Source: Candidatus Cloacimonadota bacterium
Lineage (GTDB): Bacteria; Cloacimonadota; Cloacimonadia; JGIOTU-2; B8-G9
Direction of reading: 5' to 3'
DNA length: 7,509 nucleotides
NCBI GenBank assembly: GCA_003647765.1
Contig: QMNM01000059.1
Span: forward strand, 1 to 7,509
Shown here: one piece after another, positions 5,644 through 7,509 of the stretch
Layout: each line of letters starts with the position of its first letter
How positions within the stretch are numbered: position 1 is the stretch's first letter
Translations under genes and position numbers: made by a program
Notes under the pieces: model-generated
The model's input: only the letters and a program-made list of their open reading frames with translations
The model's database searches: none
Told to the model about the DNA's origin: nothing

Positions 5644-6219
5644 ATGAAAAAAATACAAATAACAGATATTAAAAATATCACGGATAAACCGCTCTATATT
5701 CTTATAGCAGGTGCAATTGGTTCTGGCAAAAGTACAGTAGTATCAAAATACTTATCAGATTTTAATATAGTAGATCCTGATATTTTCACTATGCAATTGG
5801 GTCGTGGAGTATATGACGATAAACATGTAGCAACCTCTATGGCAATGACAAAGGCTACGGTCTTATCATTATTAAAAGGTGATGAATCTTTTATACAACA
5901 AGGAACATCAGCCAATCTACAATCTTCATTGAATAAAATGATGAATGCCAAGAAGAATGGGTTTACTACTATATTATTATATGTAGATACCCCACTTGAA
6001 AAATCAATTGAAAATGTAACCAATAGAACTGATAGAAATAATATTCCATCGTATAAAGTTGAAAGAACACATAACGGTGCGTTATTAACTTATCAAGTTT
6101 TAACAGATACAGTTGAAGATATGTCGAGAGTTATTCCATCTTTACAAAGCACACTTTTAACTATGGAAGCGGCACAGGCTCTTACTGACTATACTATCCA
6201 CTATAAAAATTCTTATTAA
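5644..6219 (+). CDS. zeta-toxin-like / phage-type P-loop kinase
   Basis: This 191-residue protein is a P-loop nucleotide kinase resembling the zeta toxin and related AAA_33-type kinases. Zeta toxins phosphorylate UDP-activated sugars, while relatives phosphorylate nucleic acids or small molecules. Walker A reads GAIGSGKS at 23-30. A VDPD motif (43-46), a GTSANL segment (87-92) where zeta proteins have their substrate-side motif, a LLYVDTP strand (111-117), and arginines R128, R131 and R141 in the lid region all fit the family. It is shorter than typical zeta toxins of about 270 residues. No epsilon antitoxin is recognisable. The divergent 5300-5605 product is the only close neighbour upstream. 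No ribosome site is strong. The fold is confident, but toxin activity is not shown. Confidence 0.8.
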   Translation: MKKIQITDIKNITDKPLYILIAGAIGSGKSTVVSKYLSDFNIVDPDIFTMQLGRGVYDDKHVATSMAMTKATVLSLLKGDESFIQQGTSANLQSSLNKMMNAKKNGFTTILLYVDTPLEKSIENVTNRTDRNNIPSYKVERTHNGALLTYQVLTDTVEDMSRVIPSLQSTLLTMEAAQALTDYTIHYKNSY

Positions 6220-6226
6220 TTTTTTG

Positions 6227-6286
6227 TATAATGATTTCCAAGGTATTTGAGATAACTTCAAAACTAACCTAAAGATAACTTCAAAA
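6227..6286 (+). promoter_or_regulatory. promoter and tandem 14-base repeats before the polymerase-like gene
   Basis: TATAAT at 6227-6232 follows a T tract and would give a leader of about 57 bases. Inside that leader AGATAACTTCAAAA occurs twice, at 6250-6263 and 6273-6286, exactly 23 bases apart or about two helical turns. The second copy runs into the AAGGA ribosome site at about 6285-6289. A protein or RNA binding the repeats could therefore control transcription or translation of the gene at 6296. Confidence 0.5.
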
Positions 6287-6295
6287 GGAAACATT

Positions 6296-7144
6296 ATGCA
6301 AGATAATATTGCTACAGTCTTTAGTCAATACATTAAAGACAACGATTTAACACAAGATAACTACAACGCGAAATTACATGAAATTTCTTACATCACATTC
6401 TTCAATGATATAACATCTAATATTTTAGGTGCTCCATTATATACACATGATAAATGCCCCACTACAACAAACTCAATTGTTTATATTGCTGATTCAGCAA
6501 AAGAAATGTTTATTTCAGGAGTAGATATTCTGACTATTAATTCATTATATCATGGTGCTATAACACGACTTGAGTATAATTACCCAAATTACCCAGAGTT
6601 TCTTAATAGTATGTTCTCTTTGCGAAAGAAGATGAAGAAAAAAGCTTTTAATGAAGATATTTACCATGAAGCAAACCTTACTCAGACTCTCATTAAAATA
6701 TATTTGAATTTAGTTTATGGAATGATTGATAATGCACAGTCAATACTTACTTCTTCACACGATACACCACGATCATTTATTGTGGAAAGTTCAAGAAAAG
6801 CAATATTAAGTGTTACAGCATTCCTATTAAATAAGGGTATTCCAGTGTATTACATTGACACTGATGAAATTCACTGTGGAAGTATTTCATTAGAGAATTA
6901 TGCTGAACTTCAAGACTACTATAATGATACTTCAAAAACACATATAGATACTAAAATTTCTACTATGAATAAAGATTCTGATGGTTTTACGAATGGATAC
7001 TACAAGGCTAAAAAACAATTTGTTCTTGGTGCAAAAACTAAGATGCAAGGTTTGAATGAAGTAAATGACACTAATGTGAAGTTTGATAACAAGAAATACT
7101 TTGGTGTCACTTTTCCACATCAATTTCCAGAATATGCGATATAA
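6296..7144 (+). CDS. mini family B DNA polymerase-like palm protein, degenerate motif A
   Basis: This 282-residue protein matches the palm and fingers core of family B DNA polymerases. Motif B is K134-xxx-N138-xx-Y141-G142 (consensus KxxxNSxYG). Motif C is Y186-I-D188-T-D190-E. A KKxY-like motif, AKKQFVLGAKTKMQGL, lies at 238-253. The finger segment SLRKKMKKKA (108-117) precedes motif B as expected. Motif A appears as NSLYHGAI (82-89), but the position of the metal-binding Asp, three before Ser83, is Thr80; the nearest Asp is D77. There is no room for the 3'-5' exonuclease domain, and full enzymes are at least twice as long. AAGGA six bases before the ATG and its own promoter region indicate a real gene rather than a 3' remnant. 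It ends FPEYAI, like the minus-strand small proteins. It may be inactive or need a partner chain. Confidence 0.78.
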   Translation: MQDNIATVFSQYIKDNDLTQDNYNAKLHEISYITFFNDITSNILGAPLYTHDKCPTTTNSIVYIADSAKEMFISGVDILTINSLYHGAITRLEYNYPNYPEFLNSMFSLRKKMKKKAFNEDIYHEANLTQTLIKIYLNLVYGMIDNAQSILTSSHDTPRSFIVESSRKAILSVTAFLLNKGIPVYYIDTDEIHCGSISLENYAELQDYYNDTSKTHIDTKISTMNKDSDGFTNGYYKAKKQFVLGAKTKMQGLNEVNDTNVKFDNKKYFGVTFPHQFPEYAI

Positions 7145-7147
7145 TTA

Positions 7148-7509
7148 ATGAATGTATTAAGTTTATTTGATGGATTAAGTGGTGGTAGAATAGCACTTGA
7201 TCGATTAGGAATTAAAGTGGATAATTATTATTCATCTGAAATTGATAAGTATGCTATACAAGTATCAACGGACAATTACCCAGATATAATCAGACTTGGT
7301 AGTATTATAGACTTGACAGAAGAACAATTACTGGCACTACCAAAGATTGACTTATTAATTGGTGGTTCTCCATGTCAAGGTTTTTCATTGGCTGGTCATC
7401 AAAAAGGTTCTTCAACAAAAGAGGGAATTGATGTTGTAAGTTTGGAACAATATTTAGACCTTAAGGAACAAGGGTTTGAATTTAACGGACAGTCATATCT
7501 TTTTTGGGA
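7148..7509 (+). CDS. C5-cytosine DNA methyltransferase, N-terminal part (cut by window end)
   Basis: This gene encodes an enzyme that methylates carbon 5 of cytosine in DNA using S-adenosylmethionine. The 120 visible residues start with motif I SLFDGLSGGRIAL (5-17). The acidic SAM contact SEID (30-33) follows, and motif IV GGSPCQGFS (72-80) carries the catalytic Cys76. After motif IV comes a charged segment (about 84-115) before GQSYLFW, a variant I recall from phage enzymes. The ATG is four bases after the TAA of the polymerase-like gene and no ribosome site is evident, so translation is probably coupled. Its N-terminus MNVLSLFDG is typical of the family. The remaining motifs and the target-recognition domain lie beyond the window. 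Confidence 0.92.
   Translation, partial: MNVLSLFDGLSGGRIALDRLGIKVDNYYSSEIDKYAIQVSTDNYPDIIRLGSIIDLTEEQLLALPKIDLLIGGSPCQGFSLAGHQKGSSTKEGIDVVSLEQYLDLKEQGFEFNGQSYLFW

Noticed and set aside
5694-6023. 109-residue minus-strand frame inside the kinase gene
   Set aside because: It lies opposite clear Walker A and kinase motifs and its translation shows no coherent domain.
6932-7123. 63-residue minus-strand frame opposite the end of the polymerase-like gene
   Set aside because: It overlaps the KKxY-like region of the real gene and has no upstream signals.

Overview
This is an AT-rich window (the impression is roughly 30% G+C, not counted) that looks like the replication and accessory region of a bacterial plasmid or phage-plasmid. 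The plasmid evidence is a Rep_3/RepB-type initiator (1461-2672) preceded by four direct 19-20 bp iterons (1259-1351) and one inverted iteron core close to its start codon (1428-1441). The phage-like evidence is a stand-alone family B DNA polymerase-like palm protein, two DNA methyltransferases of different chemistry and many very small unknown genes. Shine-Dalgarno sites of the AAGGA/AGGA type precede most genes and all stops are standard. An AT-rich Gram-negative host is plausible and Campylobacterota would fit, but the window does not prove the host.

Layout. 13-1053 (-) is an amino-group (N6-adenine or N4-cytosine) DNA methyltransferase. 1054-1460 is noncoding and holds a GC-richer cluster of small hairpins, the iterons, an AT-rich stretch with TATAAT boxes and the inverted iteron. 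1461-2672 (+) is the replication initiator. 2669-3416 (-) is a two-gene unit of unknown function, and 3486-3812 (+) is a single unknown gene diverging from it. 3809-5605 (-) is a run of six small unknown genes, several in an overlapping operon, ending at a hairpin terminator. 5644-6219 (+) is a zeta-toxin-like P-loop kinase. 6296-7144 (+) is the mini polymerase-like protein. 7148-7509 (+) is the start of a C5-cytosine methyltransferase cut by the window edge.

The most unusual signal is a shared C-terminal hexapeptide. Five consecutive, otherwise dissimilar small proteins on the minus strand end in YPEALI, YPEAWL, YPEKWI, SPELWV and HPELLI. The polymerase-like protein on the opposite strand ends in FPEYAI. 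The pattern is roughly [Y/F/S/H]-P-E-x-[W/L/A]-[I/L/V]-stop, usually after a predicted helix. It may be a docking, sorting or degradation tag that links these products. At two gene junctions the same codons also supply the ribosome-binding site of the next gene, so a translational-coupling explanation must be weighed.

The second signal is the polymerase-like protein itself. It keeps family B motifs B, C and the KKxY-like motif in only 282 residues, has no exonuclease domain, and has Thr where the motif A catalytic Asp belongs. Rep probably initiates replication and controls itself through the iterons. The methyltransferases probably modify the element's DNA. What the small-protein array does cannot be read from sequence alone.
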